17,470 nucleotides of DNA from NCBI GenBank assembly GCA_031268395.1, contig JAIRXI010000397.1, positions 1-17,470 of the forward strand. The letters run 5' to 3'. Positions within the stretch are counted from its first letter, which is position 1; every line of letters begins with the position of its first letter. The notes under the pieces are model-generated. The model made no database searches and was not told the origin of the DNA. It saw nothing but the letters and a program-made list of their open reading frames with translations. This DNA is from Tannerella sp. Lineage in GTDB: Bacteria > Bacteroidota > Bacteroidia > Bacteroidales > Tannerellaceae. Positions 1 to 7,606 of the stretch are shown here, piece after piece. Position numbers and translations under genes: made by a program.

Positions 1-1
1 C

Positions 2-523
2 AAACCCCGCTTCTGGAATGCAAGCTGGATCACGGGTGATAACGTGTACCTGCTTCGCGTCGTCCCCTCGGTCGAAAACATCAACGACGCTTCCCGATGG
101 GAATTTTATGCCGGGAAAAACGACGCCGGCGAAGCCCTGTGGACAAACGATTTCGCGCAGATCAGGCCCCTGCTGGAATGGAACAACAACATGGGCTGCG
201 TAACCGTCACTTACAATGCCGCCCTCAAAAAATACCTGATGTGCGTGACCGACGGCGGAAACACCTGTGCCCGGATGCATACCTATATCCTGGAATCCGA
301 CGCCCTGACGGGCGAATGGAAAATGATCAGTTACCTGAAAAATTTCGGGGAACAGGCCTATTTTGTCAACATTCCCTCGAAATACATCAGCCGGGACGGA
401 AAAACGATGTGGCTCTGGTATTCGGGCAACTATGCAACCAACTGGAACGGGGAACACATAGTAGAAAATCCCGCAGGCAGTCATTACGGACTGGTAATGC
501 AGCAAATTCAACTCCTGAAATGA
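2..523 (+). CDS. C-terminal part of a secreted beta-propeller / glycosidase-like protein (5' truncated)
   Basis: The reading frame is open from base 2, so the window edge cuts off the N-terminus; it ends at a TGA at 521-523. About 173 residues are visible. They are rich in Trp, Tyr and Gly and show repeating strand-turn patterns: EFYAGKN, the TYNAALKKYLM stretch followed by CVTDGG, YILESDALTGEWK, and MWLWYSGNY. This pattern is typical of five-bladed beta-propellers, such as GH43/GH32-type glycosidases and DUF4185-like secreted proteins of Bacteroidota. The last blade and the chain end are present, but catalytic residues, if any, would lie in the missing part. The 262-nt gap after it and the new promoter at 678-708 suggest the next gene is a separate transcription unit. 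The CDS is certain; the family assignment is an inference from the blade pattern. Confidence 0.75.
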   Translation, partial: KPRFWNASWITGDNVYLLRVVPSVENINDASRWEFYAGKNDAGEALWTNDFAQIRPLLEWNNNMGCVTVTYNAALKKYLMCVTDGGNTCARMHTYILESDALTGEWKMISYLKNFGEQAYFVNIPSKYISRDGKTMWLWYSGNYATNWNGEHIVENPAGSHYGLVMQQIQLLK

Positions 524-589
524 CGGACGCGGCCCGGAAGTCGAAAAAACCGCAATTAACGGAAAAGAACAGCCAGCCGACAGCGATAC

Positions 590-637
590 GGAATGAAAAG
601 GCGTTCGCCCCTGCCGGCGCGCTCCCGTTCCTTTTTT
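590..637 (+). terminator. Possible intrinsic terminator after the beta-propeller gene
   Basis: An outer stem GGAATG (590-595) pairs with CGTTCC (626-631), including one G-U pair. It encloses a small GGCG/CGCC hairpin (600-609) and is followed directly by six T residues (632-637). The outer loop is long, so this is only a moderate candidate. It lies 67 nt after the stop codon. Confidence 0.35.
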
Positions 638-677
638 CTCATACGCGCGGCGCAGGAAGGATAAAAACAGCCAAAAA

Positions 678-708
678 TTTTTTGTTCCAAAACAGTATCG
701 TATCTTTG
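678..708 (+). promoter_or_regulatory. Bacteroidota-type promoter for the BF3164-like lipoprotein gene
   Basis: TATCTTTG at 701-708 is a perfect TAnnTTTG -7 box. Upstream, TTTT at 678-681 lies 19 nt away (a 3/4 match to TTTG), and a full TTTG at 681-684 lies 16 nt away. Transcription would begin near 715, about 70 nt before the preferred ATG at 786. Confidence 0.5.
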
Positions 709-785
709 TTGAAGTTTTTAAAAACCCGATCATTCATTCAAGTGCAGTGAAGCCATTTTTAGACAGACAGGTAAAATTAACGGTT

Positions 786-1784
786 ATGCGAATGTGCCAT
801 TTTATACTCGCGCTATGCTGCGGTTCGGTTGTATCCTGCCGTTCTGCCGATCCCGTTTTTCCCCGCGAAGAAACCTTGACGCCGGAATTAATGCCCTTGC
901 AGGGGGTCACTTATCCCTTAAAAGTGGAAGTGAAACATCCCTTTTTAATTCTCCAAAATCTGAAACAGCGCGACAGTCTGTTTCATGTCTACGATCTTCG
1001 GAACGGTGAATTGAAAAGCGCCTTCGGGATCACAGGAGACGGGCCGGAAGATTTTGTGCTTCCGTGCCTGTTGCATACGCCGCTCCGGGATATTCTCATA
1101 GAGGACCTTAACACAAGCAAAATCTACCGGTTCGGGATCAGCGGAGAAGGAAAGCCGGCGTTTAAGGGCGCCCAACGGATGAATTACACAGAAAATGTGC
1201 TTGATCCCGCCTTTATCAATGATTCCCTGTTCGTGATAGACGCCAGATATTATGTATCCACGCCCGCCCTCCACCTGCTGTCCCTGACGGACGAACAGCC
1301 AAGGAAAACGTTGACTTACCGGAAGCCCGACAGGGGTAATTCGCTGAATCCCGACCGGGCTGAAGTATATGCCAGTGAAAGCCGCATCGTGCTCATCTCT
1401 ATATACCGGAAACGGATTGATTTTATGGATACTGACTTTCATCGCATCCAAAGGGTGGAATTTGAGTATGATCCCCCTTCCTTTATTAACAGGGAAGATC
1501 CGGGGGAGGCAAAGATGAGCTATATCTACACGTATCTGGGGAAACGCTATCTGTACGCCGTGTTTTCGGGAGTATCAATGAAGGAGCATAAAGCCGCCTC
1601 TACCCGCGGGACTTTTCTGGAGGTTTTTGATCTGGACGGGAATCCGGTCGCCAGATACCTGTTGAATGGCAAAAGCCCGGTTTTCTTTGCGGTAGACGAG
1701 GAAACGTTCACGCTTTATGGCGCGGGATACGACGGGGATCCGGAAGATTATTTGCTGGTATATACATTAAAAGGACTTTCCTGA
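786..1784 (+). CDS. BF3164-type lipoprotein (6-bladed beta-propeller, TolB-like)
   Basis: This predicts an exported lipoprotein of about 332 residues. From ATG 786 the N-terminus is a short type II signal peptide ending in the lipobox VVSC, with the lipid-attachment Cys at residue 18. The frame can be extended to a GTG at 747, but that puts 13 polar residues before the signal peptide, so ATG 786 (or 792) is preferred. The body has the repeated beta-strand and turn pattern of the BF3164/TolB-like family, for example VYDLRNGELKSAFGITGDGP, DLNTSKIYRF and FEVFDLDGNPVARY-type blades. Proteins of this family are common in Bacteroidales envelopes and have no established activity. It has its own promoter at 678-708. 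The 27-codon ORF and the esterase follow closely on the same strand. Confidence 0.8.
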   Translation: MRMCHFILALCCGSVVSCRSADPVFPREETLTPELMPLQGVTYPLKVEVKHPFLILQNLKQRDSLFHVYDLRNGELKSAFGITGDGPEDFVLPCLLHTPLRDILIEDLNTSKIYRFGISGEGKPAFKGAQRMNYTENVLDPAFINDSLFVIDARYYVSTPALHLLSLTDEQPRKTLTYRKPDRGNSLNPDRAEVYASESRIVLISIYRKRIDFMDTDFHRIQRVEFEYDPPSFINREDPGEAKMSYIYTYLGKRYLYAVFSGVSMKEHKAASTRGTFLEVFDLDGNPVARYLLNGKSPVFFAVDEETFTLYGAGYDGDPEDYLLVYTLKGLS

Positions 1785-1786
1785 GC

Positions 1787-1870
1787 ATGAATCGCGTTAT
1801 TCCTTTCACCCCGGGAGCAAAAGTGGAGGCGGAAGTGCGCCCGTTTAAAGACAACAACAAAAAGAAATAA
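1787..1870 (+). CDS. Possible 27-aa small ORF between lipoprotein and esterase genes
   Basis: ATG 1787 starts two nucleotides after the lipoprotein stop codon. The frame runs 27 codons to TAA at 1868-1870, one nucleotide before the esterase ATG at 1872. The product is short and ends in a basic Asn/Lys tail (DNNKKK), with no signal peptide or known motif. It fills the gap exactly, as a translationally coupled leader or small gene would, but an ORF this short can arise by chance. It could equally be a remnant of a longer gene. Confidence 0.2.
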   Translation: MNRVIPFTPGAKVEAEVRPFKDNNKKK

Positions 1871-1871
1871 A

Positions 1872-3095
1872 ATGAAAAGATACTGTATCATAACCGTGCT
1901 TTGCCTGATGGCCGCCGGTTCAACGGCCGCCAATCCGGTCAGAAAAACGGTCCGGTCAGGCGATTTTGACCGGGAATACCTGGTCTACACACCCGAAAAC
2001 AGCCATCCCCGTCCGGAGGGGCTGATTGTCTGCCTGCACGGGTTCAACGGCTCCATGGAAGATTTTTTCAGCAACTACCCCATTTACAAAGTAGCCGATT
2101 CGCTCAACTGCATGATTGTTGCACCGCAGGCGCTGCCCGAACAGAGCCAGAGCCTGATCGACAAGGCGACGGTAATCAGCATAATCACCGGAAATGACCT
2201 TTTACTCCGCTCGGCCTGGGGTTGCGGACTGAGAGTCAGGGCTGTCCTGAACCTGGGGCATATCGCGCTGCTGGACGAAGAACTGAACAGGTCGGTAGAC
2301 GATGTGGAATTTATCCGTTTGATTATCCGGCAGACGCTGGACGAATTTGCCCTGGAGACCGAAAATATTTTCCTCGCCGGCACGTCGATGGGGGGATACA
2401 TGGCCTACCAGTTTGCACTGAAACAGCCTGTGAAGCTGGCGGGCATCGTCTCCATCGTCGGATCCATGGGACTGAACATTCAGGGAATGGGAAACGGGAT
2501 GAAAGTGCCGGTCTGCGATTTCCACAGCCTGACGGACGAAGTCGTGCCCTATACCGGCTCGACCGACAATTCCGGGACGACGGTTTCGCTGGCCCTGCCC
2601 AAACCGGAAGTGCTCGACTACTGGGTGCAAACCAACGGCGCGGGTATGCCGGTGGAGGAAGAGGTCCGGTATTATCCTTCGACCAGCGGCATCACGGTCG
2701 AAAAAATCACCTGGCCGCATCCGGAATACGAAGTTGTGCATTACCGGATGAACGGCTCGAATCATGGCTATTTTTTCCGGAAGGAAGCAGGCGACTGCAT
2801 GGATTATGTGGAAGAAATCACGAAATTCGTCGCTGCGCACGTTTTGCCGCGTCCGGACGGCATTGAGCCTGTCCGGGAACAGGAGCCGGCCGTCTATCCC
2901 AATCCGGCATTCAACGTGATTTACTTCGGCGTCATGGACGGAGACGTTTCGATTTATGACTTTACGGGAAGGAAAATACGGTCTGCCGCGTTCAGCGCCG
3001 GTCTGCTGGATATTTCGTTCCTCAAGCCGGGGATGTACCTGCTTCGCATCCAGTCGGGCGGAACGGTCCGGACAACCAAACTGATCAAGCAGTAA
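1872..3095 (+). CDS. Secreted alpha/beta-hydrolase esterase (PHB-depolymerase/LpqC type) with type IX sorting domain
   Basis: This 407-residue protein has an N-terminal signal peptide (residues 1-20, cleavage after the AGSTAA region). The hydrolase core (about 28-325) carries the oxyanion-type motif CLHGFNGS (54-61) and the nucleophile elbow GTSMGG with Ser172. Likely acid and base residues are Asp222 in SLTDEVVPY and His298 in GSNHGYFF. This resembles the esterase/PHB depolymerase (LpqC, CE1-like) group, which cleaves ester bonds such as feruloyl or acetyl esters on polysaccharides or short polyesters; the substrate cannot be read here. Residues about 338-407 (VYPNPAFNVIYF, IYDFTGRKI, PGMYLLRI and a terminal TTKLIKQ) match the Por/type IX secretion C-terminal sorting domain, so the enzyme is probably exported through T9SS and either anchored or released at the surface. 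ATG 1872 gives the clean signal peptide. Confidence 0.88.
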   Translation: MKRYCIITVLCLMAAGSTAANPVRKTVRSGDFDREYLVYTPENSHPRPEGLIVCLHGFNGSMEDFFSNYPIYKVADSLNCMIVAPQALPEQSQSLIDKATVISIITGNDLLLRSAWGCGLRVRAVLNLGHIALLDEELNRSVDDVEFIRLIIRQTLDEFALETENIFLAGTSMGGYMAYQFALKQPVKLAGIVSIVGSMGLNIQGMGNGMKVPVCDFHSLTDEVVPYTGSTDNSGTTVSLALPKPEVLDYWVQTNGAGMPVEEEVRYYPSTSGITVEKITWPHPEYEVVHYRMNGSNHGYFFRKEAGDCMDYVEEITKFVAAHVLPRPDGIEPVREQEPAVYPNPAFNVIYFGVMDGDVSIYDFTGRKIRSAAFSAGLLDISFLKPGMYLLRIQSGGTVRTTKLIKQ

Positions 3096-3327
3096 CCGTC
3101 CCTGCCCCCCGTGGACCGTCTGCCGGCAGAAAACGGGACACGGCGTAACACCTCCGTCCCCGGAGGGAGGGGATATGATTATTTTCCCGTCTTACCTGCA
3201 TTCCGTCCCGGAAGGGATGGCGTGACGGGCGGATATGCCGTTTTCGGCTACGCCACAGCGCTGCATCCGGTTATGCCGGAAACAAAAAAAAGGCCGCACC
3301 CTCTCGGACACGACCCTCCACAAACAC

Positions 3328-3349
<22 letters not shown>
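3096..3349. other. Convergent intergenic region with several inverted repeats
   Basis: No convincing gene lies between the esterase stop and the GAPDH stop. The DNA holds a chain of inverted repeats. CCTCCG/CGGAGG has a 4-nt loop (3151-3166). CCCGTC/GACGGG (3186-3191 with 3224-3229) encloses CCGTCCC/GGGATGG with a GGAA loop (3203-3220). GCCG-TTTT-CGGC lies at 3237-3248, and TCCGG/CCGGA at 3266-3280. None is followed by a strong T-tract on the + strand, so these are not textbook terminators. They may act as 3'-end structures for the two converging transcripts. Confidence 0.5.
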
Positions 3350-4369
<1,020 letters not shown>

Positions 4370-4438
4370 TTAAAACATCATTTATCTTGTTCGTCTTTTT
4401 GCTTCTCTCAAATGTTACAGGGGCTTACGCAAGCTACA

Positions 4439-4464
4439 GCGCGTTCTCCCCGCACCCGACGCGC
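4439..4464 (-). promoter_or_regulatory. GC-rich hairpin in the GAPDH leader
   Basis: Perfect 6-bp arms, GCGCGT (4464-4459 on the minus strand) and ACGCGC (4444-4439), enclose a 14-nt G-rich loop. The hairpin lies inside the predicted 5' untranslated leader, about 85 nt before the GAPDH start codon. No T-tract follows, so it is not a terminator. A regulatory role is only inferred. Confidence 0.3.
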
Positions 4465-4524
4465 CACGGAAAACCGGCTTTATCGCAGCCGCTGCAAGTA
4501 AACCCTGCCTTCCGAAAACGGATG

Positions 4525-4556
4525 CAAATTTAGCACGTTTTTTTTTATCCCGGAAA
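4525..4556 (-). promoter_or_regulatory. Bacteroidota-type promoter for the GAPDH gene
   Basis: Read on the minus strand, TAAATTTG (4532-4525) is a perfect TAnnTTTG -7 box. TTTC (4556-4553) lies 20 nt upstream, a 3/4 match to the -33 TTTG box at the right spacing. Transcription would start near 4518, about 160 nt before the GAPDH ATG. Confidence 0.6.
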
Positions 4557-4588
4557 TATTCGGCGGAAAAATCGACGTCGCAACTGCA

Positions 4589-5470
4589 TTAAGCGGTTTT
4601 GTTTTCCGTATAAATTCGCCACATACATCCGGCAAAGAGCGCCAGCGCGATTCCGGCGACAGCGGAAAACCAGCCCAGATCGTTCGGCGCAAGTTCTTCG
4701 GCAAAGAAGGGATTTTCCTGTAGCGAACGGTTCGACAGAGCCGCTACAACCACTGCATTATTCAGGAAATGAGCAAAAACGGGCGCCCAGAGGTTTTTCG
4801 TCCAGCAGAGCAGATAGCCCAGATAAGCCCCCAGCAGCATCCGCGGAAGGAATCCGTAAAACTGGCAGTGAATGGCGCTGAAAATAACGGCTGTCAGCCA
4901 AATCGCCACATGAGGACTCCGGAAGGATTTCCAGATAAGGGAAAACAGCGTGCCGCGAAACAGAAATTCTTCCGCCAGTGCGGCAAAGAGCGCGATCACG
5001 ACCAGATTCGTCAGCAGCGGGAACAGCCCTTTTTCGGCCGTCATTTTGCCGACGGCTTCGGCCGCAAAATCTTCCATCTCCCGCATCCAGGTCTCCAGTG
5101 GCGCCATGGAATCCGGCAATCGAAGTTGCATGTTCAGATGAGCCGTCAGCGAGATAGCCGGTGAAATGAGCAGCACCGTCAACGTAATCCACCCCAGCAG
5201 ACGGGCATCCGGCAAACCGCGCAGATGCAAAAACTCGCCCGGATGTTCACTGCACAGCCAGGCGGCAAGCAGAGACGGAATCAGCATCACGGACACCGAC
5301 GACACCAACTGCACAAGTCGCAATATCCGGACAGGGGCATCGCCCGAGTACGTTAAAAATTCGCTGAACACCAGCGAAACAAGACTGAAAAAAAACATTC
5401 CCGTCAACAGGCATCCCATGAGAATACCCAGTTGAACAAACGTGGAGTGACCGGCAAAAAATCCTTTCAT
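4589..5470 (-). CDS. CPBP-family intramembrane metalloprotease (CAAX protease and bacteriocin-processing family)
   Basis: From ATG 5470 the product has 293 residues with several hydrophobic segments (about 11-37, 52-72, 92-110, 150-166, 187-204, 210-224, 265-282), so it is a multi-pass inner-membrane protein. The family motifs are present: EEFLFRG (167-173, the glutamate pair plus Arg), FSAIH (197-201) and the third motif HFLNN with His234. These residues line the active site of CPBP/Abi (Rce1-like) proteases, which cleave within or near the membrane; the bacterial substrates are mostly unknown. The frame extends to an ATG at 5533, but those extra codons overlap the terminator of the upstream RRM gene, so the 5470 start is preferred. 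GAPDH lies downstream on the same strand with its own promoter. Confidence 0.88.
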   Translation of the reverse strand: MKGFFAGHSTFVQLGILMGCLLTGMFFFSLVSLVFSEFLTYSGDAPVRILRLVQLVSSVSVMLIPSLLAAWLCSEHPGEFLHLRGLPDARLLGWITLTVLLISPAISLTAHLNMQLRLPDSMAPLETWMREMEDFAAEAVGKMTAEKGLFPLLTNLVVIALFAALAEEFLFRGTLFSLIWKSFRSPHVAIWLTAVIFSAIHCQFYGFLPRMLLGAYLGYLLCWTKNLWAPVFAHFLNNAVVVAALSNRSLQENPFFAEELAPNDLGWFSAVAGIALALFAGCMWRIYTENKTA

Positions 5471-5512
5471 ACCTATACCCTGTCGACACAAGCCTGACGG
5501 CCAGTCATGCAT

Positions 5513-5551
5513 AAAAAAAATAACTTCCGCCACAGACAGGCAGAAGTTATT
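5513..5551 (-). terminator. Intrinsic terminator of the RRM protein gene
   Basis: On the minus strand the arm AATAACTTCTGCC (5551-5539) pairs with GGCGGAAGTTATT (5531-5519) over 13 bp with one U-G pair and a 7-nt loop. A run of T residues follows directly (5520-5513). It lies 22 nt after the RRM stop codon. It is the clearest Rho-independent terminator in the window. Confidence 0.9.
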
Positions 5552-5573
5552 AACGTTTCCAGCAAAACAGGCA

Positions 5574-5819
5574 TTACCTTTTTGGCAACGCTTCTTTCAA
5601 TACCAGTTGACGACCTTCAAATTGCGTTTCGTGTAATCCGTCGATAGCCTCGTGCGCCTCATGGTCATTCGGCATTTCTGCGAATGCGTACCCTTTGGAA
5701 CGTCCGGTGTCACGGTCTTTAATTACCTTTATGGAACTGACGTCGCCATATTCCTGCAAGGCCCTTCGCAAATTGTCTTCCTGAACCCGATAGTTCAAAT
5801 TACCAATGTAAATATTCAT
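5574..5819 (-). CDS. Small RRM-domain RNA-binding protein
   Basis: This 81-residue protein is almost entirely one RNA-recognition motif. RNP2 is IYIGNL (3-8) and RNP1 is KGYAFAEM (about 42-49), with exposed aromatic residues suited to stacking on single-stranded RNA. The linker KDRDTGRSKGYAF is the standard beta2-beta3 form, and the fold ends with EGRQLVLKEA. There is only a short basic tail (LPKR) and no glycine-rich extension. Single-RRM proteins are common in Bacteroidota and cyanobacteria, where they are linked to RNA chaperoning and cold or stress responses; that role is from the family, not from this sequence. It is a monocistronic unit with a strong terminator, divergent from tig. Confidence 0.95.
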   Translation of the reverse strand: MNIYIGNLNYRVQEDNLRRALQEYGDVSSIKVIKDRDTGRSKGYAFAEMPNDHEAHEAIDGLHETQFEGRQLVLKEALPKR

Positions 5820-5970
5820 AAAATCAAGAAATTAAAAAAAATAATATTGTTACTGTTTGAAAGCAAGAAAAAAAACCGGAAGTTCGTAACAATGAAAAAT
5901 AAATCGATCCTGTCGGAAATAAAAGACAATTGTTAAGCACATTCGAAGTATGATTACCCCTTTCACGGTA

Positions 5971-6001
5971 CAAAGAAAGGGATTAAATTTCAATATTCAA
6001 G
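5971..6001 (-). promoter_or_regulatory. Weak promoter candidate for the RRM gene
   Basis: On the minus strand TTTCTTTG (5978-5971) is one base from TAnnTTTG, and CTTG (6001-5998) lies 19 nt upstream, one base from TTTG. The spacing is right but both boxes are imperfect. It is the best match I found on this strand in the region. Confidence 0.25.
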
Positions 6002-6023
6002 AAATTTGGAAGAAAAATTATCA

Positions 6024-6055
6024 TTTATTGCACATAATCTTTCCATTTATATTTG
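6024..6055 (+). promoter_or_regulatory. tig promoter P1 (upstream)
   Basis: TATATTTG at 6048-6055 is a perfect -7 box. TTTA at 6024-6027 lies 20 nt upstream as a 3/4 -33 box. Its TTTG also serves as the -33 box of P2. Confidence 0.5.
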
Positions 6056-6083
6056 CGAGATTGAAATTATCGTTCTAATTTTG
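6052..6083 (+). promoter_or_regulatory. tig promoter P2 (downstream, full consensus)
   Basis: TTTG at 6052-6055, a 20-nt spacer, and TAATTTTG at 6076-6083 match the Bacteroidota housekeeping consensus in every fixed position. Transcription would start near 6090, about 45 nt before the tig ATG. Confidence 0.75.
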
Positions 6084-6134
6084 CCGGTTAAATTTCGGGA
6101 AGTAAATATTGATATTTAATATAGACCATTAATA

Positions 6135-7487
6135 ATGAACATTTCACATGTAAGTACCGATGCCATAAGCGGCATTATCAAATTAGCGATTGAAAAAACA
6201 GACTACGAGGCGCAGGTGGATAAAAATTTACGCCAGTATCGTCAAAAGGCAGATATCCCCGGATTCCGCAAAGGAATGGTTCCATTGGGGGTCGTCAGAA
6301 AAAAGTACGGCAAATACGTGTTATCAGAAGTAATAAACAAACTTGTCTTGGACAATCTGGTCGATTACATTGGCTCCAGCGGGCTAAAAGTGCTTGGCCA
6401 GCCCGTCTCGAATCAGGCAGACCAGAAACCGATTGATTTCGGCACGGAGGAAAATTTTGAATTCTTATTTGACATAGCCCTTGCGCCGGTCATATCCGTC
6501 AATATCTCCAAAGAGGACAAACTGACCCGTTACCGGGTAGCTATAGACGAAAAAACGGTGGACAGGGAAATAGAAACCCACTGTAAGAACTTCGGCTCGT
6601 ATGTCACGGCAGACGATGTAGAAGACTTTGATCTGGTCAAGGGCACGCTGATCGAACTGGAAGACGGTCAGCCGAAAGAAGGCGGCATTCTGACGGAAAA
6701 TGCCGTGCTGATGCCCCATTACCTGAAGGAAGAAACGGAACGGGCAAAGTTCATTGGCGCCAAATTGCATGACGGGATCGTTTTCAATCTGAAAGCCGCA
6801 TACGGAGATGCGACAGGCGAAATTGCCTCCCTGCTGCAAATCGACAGGGAGGCGGTCGACGCCCTTGCCGGTGATTTTCGTTTCGATGCGCAGGAGATCA
6901 AGCGTTTAAAAGCGGCGGAGGTGAATCAGGAACTGTTCGACAAACTGTTTGGCGAAGGCGTTGTCACGAGCGAAGAAGAATGCAGGGAAAAAACAAGAAA
7001 TCAGCTGGATGAACAGCTCCAGTCGCAAAGTGACTACAAATTCTGGTCCGACATACGCGCGCTGCTCCTCGAAAAAGCCGGAGACGTGTCCTTTGCCGAC
7101 GACATCCTGAAACGCTGGCTCCTCACAACGGAGGAGCAGCATACGCCGGAACAGGTAGAGGCCGAATATCCGGCCATGATAGAGAACATTAAATTCCAGT
7201 TAATCAAGAAACAGCTTCTGGAAGACAATAACTTGAAAATTGAAGAGAGAGATCTGGAAACATGCGCTTTTCAGATGGCCAAATTGCAGTATGCGCAGCA
7301 TGGCATATTTTCCGTGCCGGACCACCTGCTGGAGCAATTTGCAAAAAAACTCCTCAAAAAGAAGGACACGATGGACACATTGATAGATCACGCAATGGAA
7401 CAGAAGCTGACTTCCTGGATCAGGGAACAGACAGATGTCACTACAAAAGACGTTTCGCTGGACGAATTTGAAAAATTATTCGCCTGA
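6135..7487 (+). CDS. tig: Trigger factor with a diverged PPIase domain
   Basis: This cytoplasmic chaperone docks at the ribosome exit tunnel and shields nascent chains. It has 450 residues, close to the usual 430-450. The N-terminal ribosome-binding domain has the signature loop PGFRKGMVP (42-50) followed by VVRKKYGK. The helical C-terminal arms follow from about 256. The middle stretch (about 160-255), where the FKBP-type PPIase domain belongs, lacks the usual GDxxxxDFxG start and FIPGFE-type segment; it reads KGTLIELEDGQPKEGGIL and has few of the aromatic pocket residues. Prolyl isomerase activity is therefore doubtful, while chaperone function is likely kept. Two promoters lie upstream. 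clpP-clpX follow in the classic tig-clpP-clpX order, but with a promoter of their own. Confidence 0.95.
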   Translation: MNISHVSTDAISGIIKLAIEKTDYEAQVDKNLRQYRQKADIPGFRKGMVPLGVVRKKYGKYVLSEVINKLVLDNLVDYIGSSGLKVLGQPVSNQADQKPIDFGTEENFEFLFDIALAPVISVNISKEDKLTRYRVAIDEKTVDREIETHCKNFGSYVTADDVEDFDLVKGTLIELEDGQPKEGGILTENAVLMPHYLKEETERAKFIGAKLHDGIVFNLKAAYGDATGEIASLLQIDREAVDALAGDFRFDAQEIKRLKAAEVNQELFDKLFGEGVVTSEEECREKTRNQLDEQLQSQSDYKFWSDIRALLLEKAGDVSFADDILKRWLLTTEEQHTPEQVEAEYPAMIENIKFQLIKKQLLEDNNLKIEERDLETCAFQMAKLQYAQHGIFSVPDHLLEQFAKKLLKKKDTMDTLIDHAMEQKLTSWIREQTDVTTKDVSLDEFEKLFA

Positions 7488-7491
7488 CCGA

Positions 7492-7524
7492 TTTGCTCCT
7501 TTCGAAAATTTATTTATAACTTTG
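7492..7524 (+). promoter_or_regulatory. Strong promoter for clpP-clpX
   Basis: TTTG at 7492-7495, a 21-nt spacer, and TAACTTTG at 7517-7524 match the Bacteroidota consensus in every fixed base. The -33 box begins 5 nt after the tig stop codon. Transcription would begin near 7531, so clpP-clpX can be expressed apart from tig. Confidence 0.75.
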
Positions 7525-7535
7525 TTTTCCCTTTT

Positions 7536-7563
7536 GAACGGAAAGGATGCATCTTTTCCGTTC
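7536..7563 (+). repeat. 28-nt inverted repeat at the start of the clpP mRNA
   Basis: The arm GAACGGAAAGGA (7536-7547) pairs with TCTTTTCCGTTC (7552-7563) over 12 bp with one G-U pair and a TGCA loop. It lies about 5 nt after the predicted transcription start and 43 nt before the clpP ATG at 7607. No T-tract follows, so it is unlikely to be a terminator for tig. It could be a 5' mRNA-stabilising hairpin or, as DNA, an operator. Confidence 0.7.
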
Positions 7564-7606
7564 TTCAAAGGGGAAAGATAAATCCAAACGATATTATTAC
7601 ACCATT

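Larger units (their letters stand above)
5820..6134. other. AT-rich divergent promoter region between the RRM gene and tig
   Basis: These 315 nt are clearly richer in A and T than the flanking genes and hold no credible gene. An ORF that enters from inside the RRM gene on the opposite strand runs to 5936 but has no family features. The tig side carries two promoter matches (6024-6083). The RRM side has a weak candidate at 5971-6001, which would give the RRM mRNA a leader of about 145 nt. Confidence 0.6.

Noticed and set aside
97..750. 217-codon + strand frame overlapping the first partial gene
   Set aside because: It is in another frame of the beta-propeller gene and then runs through the intergenic terminator and promoter region; its composition is Arg/Gln-rich as expected for a shadow frame.
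3291..3322. Minus-strand T-rich stretch near 3290 as a second GAPDH terminator
   Set aside because: The preceding GC-rich sequence forms only a 3-bp stem next to the T run, too little to call.
5652..5936. 94-codon + strand frame antisense to the RRM gene
   Set aside because: Half of it is the complement of the RRM gene and the rest is AT-rich Lys-coding intergenic DNA; no motif supports it.
7536..7563. The clpP leader hairpin as a Rho-independent terminator for tig
   Set aside because: No T-tract follows the second arm, and a full-consensus promoter lies directly upstream of it.
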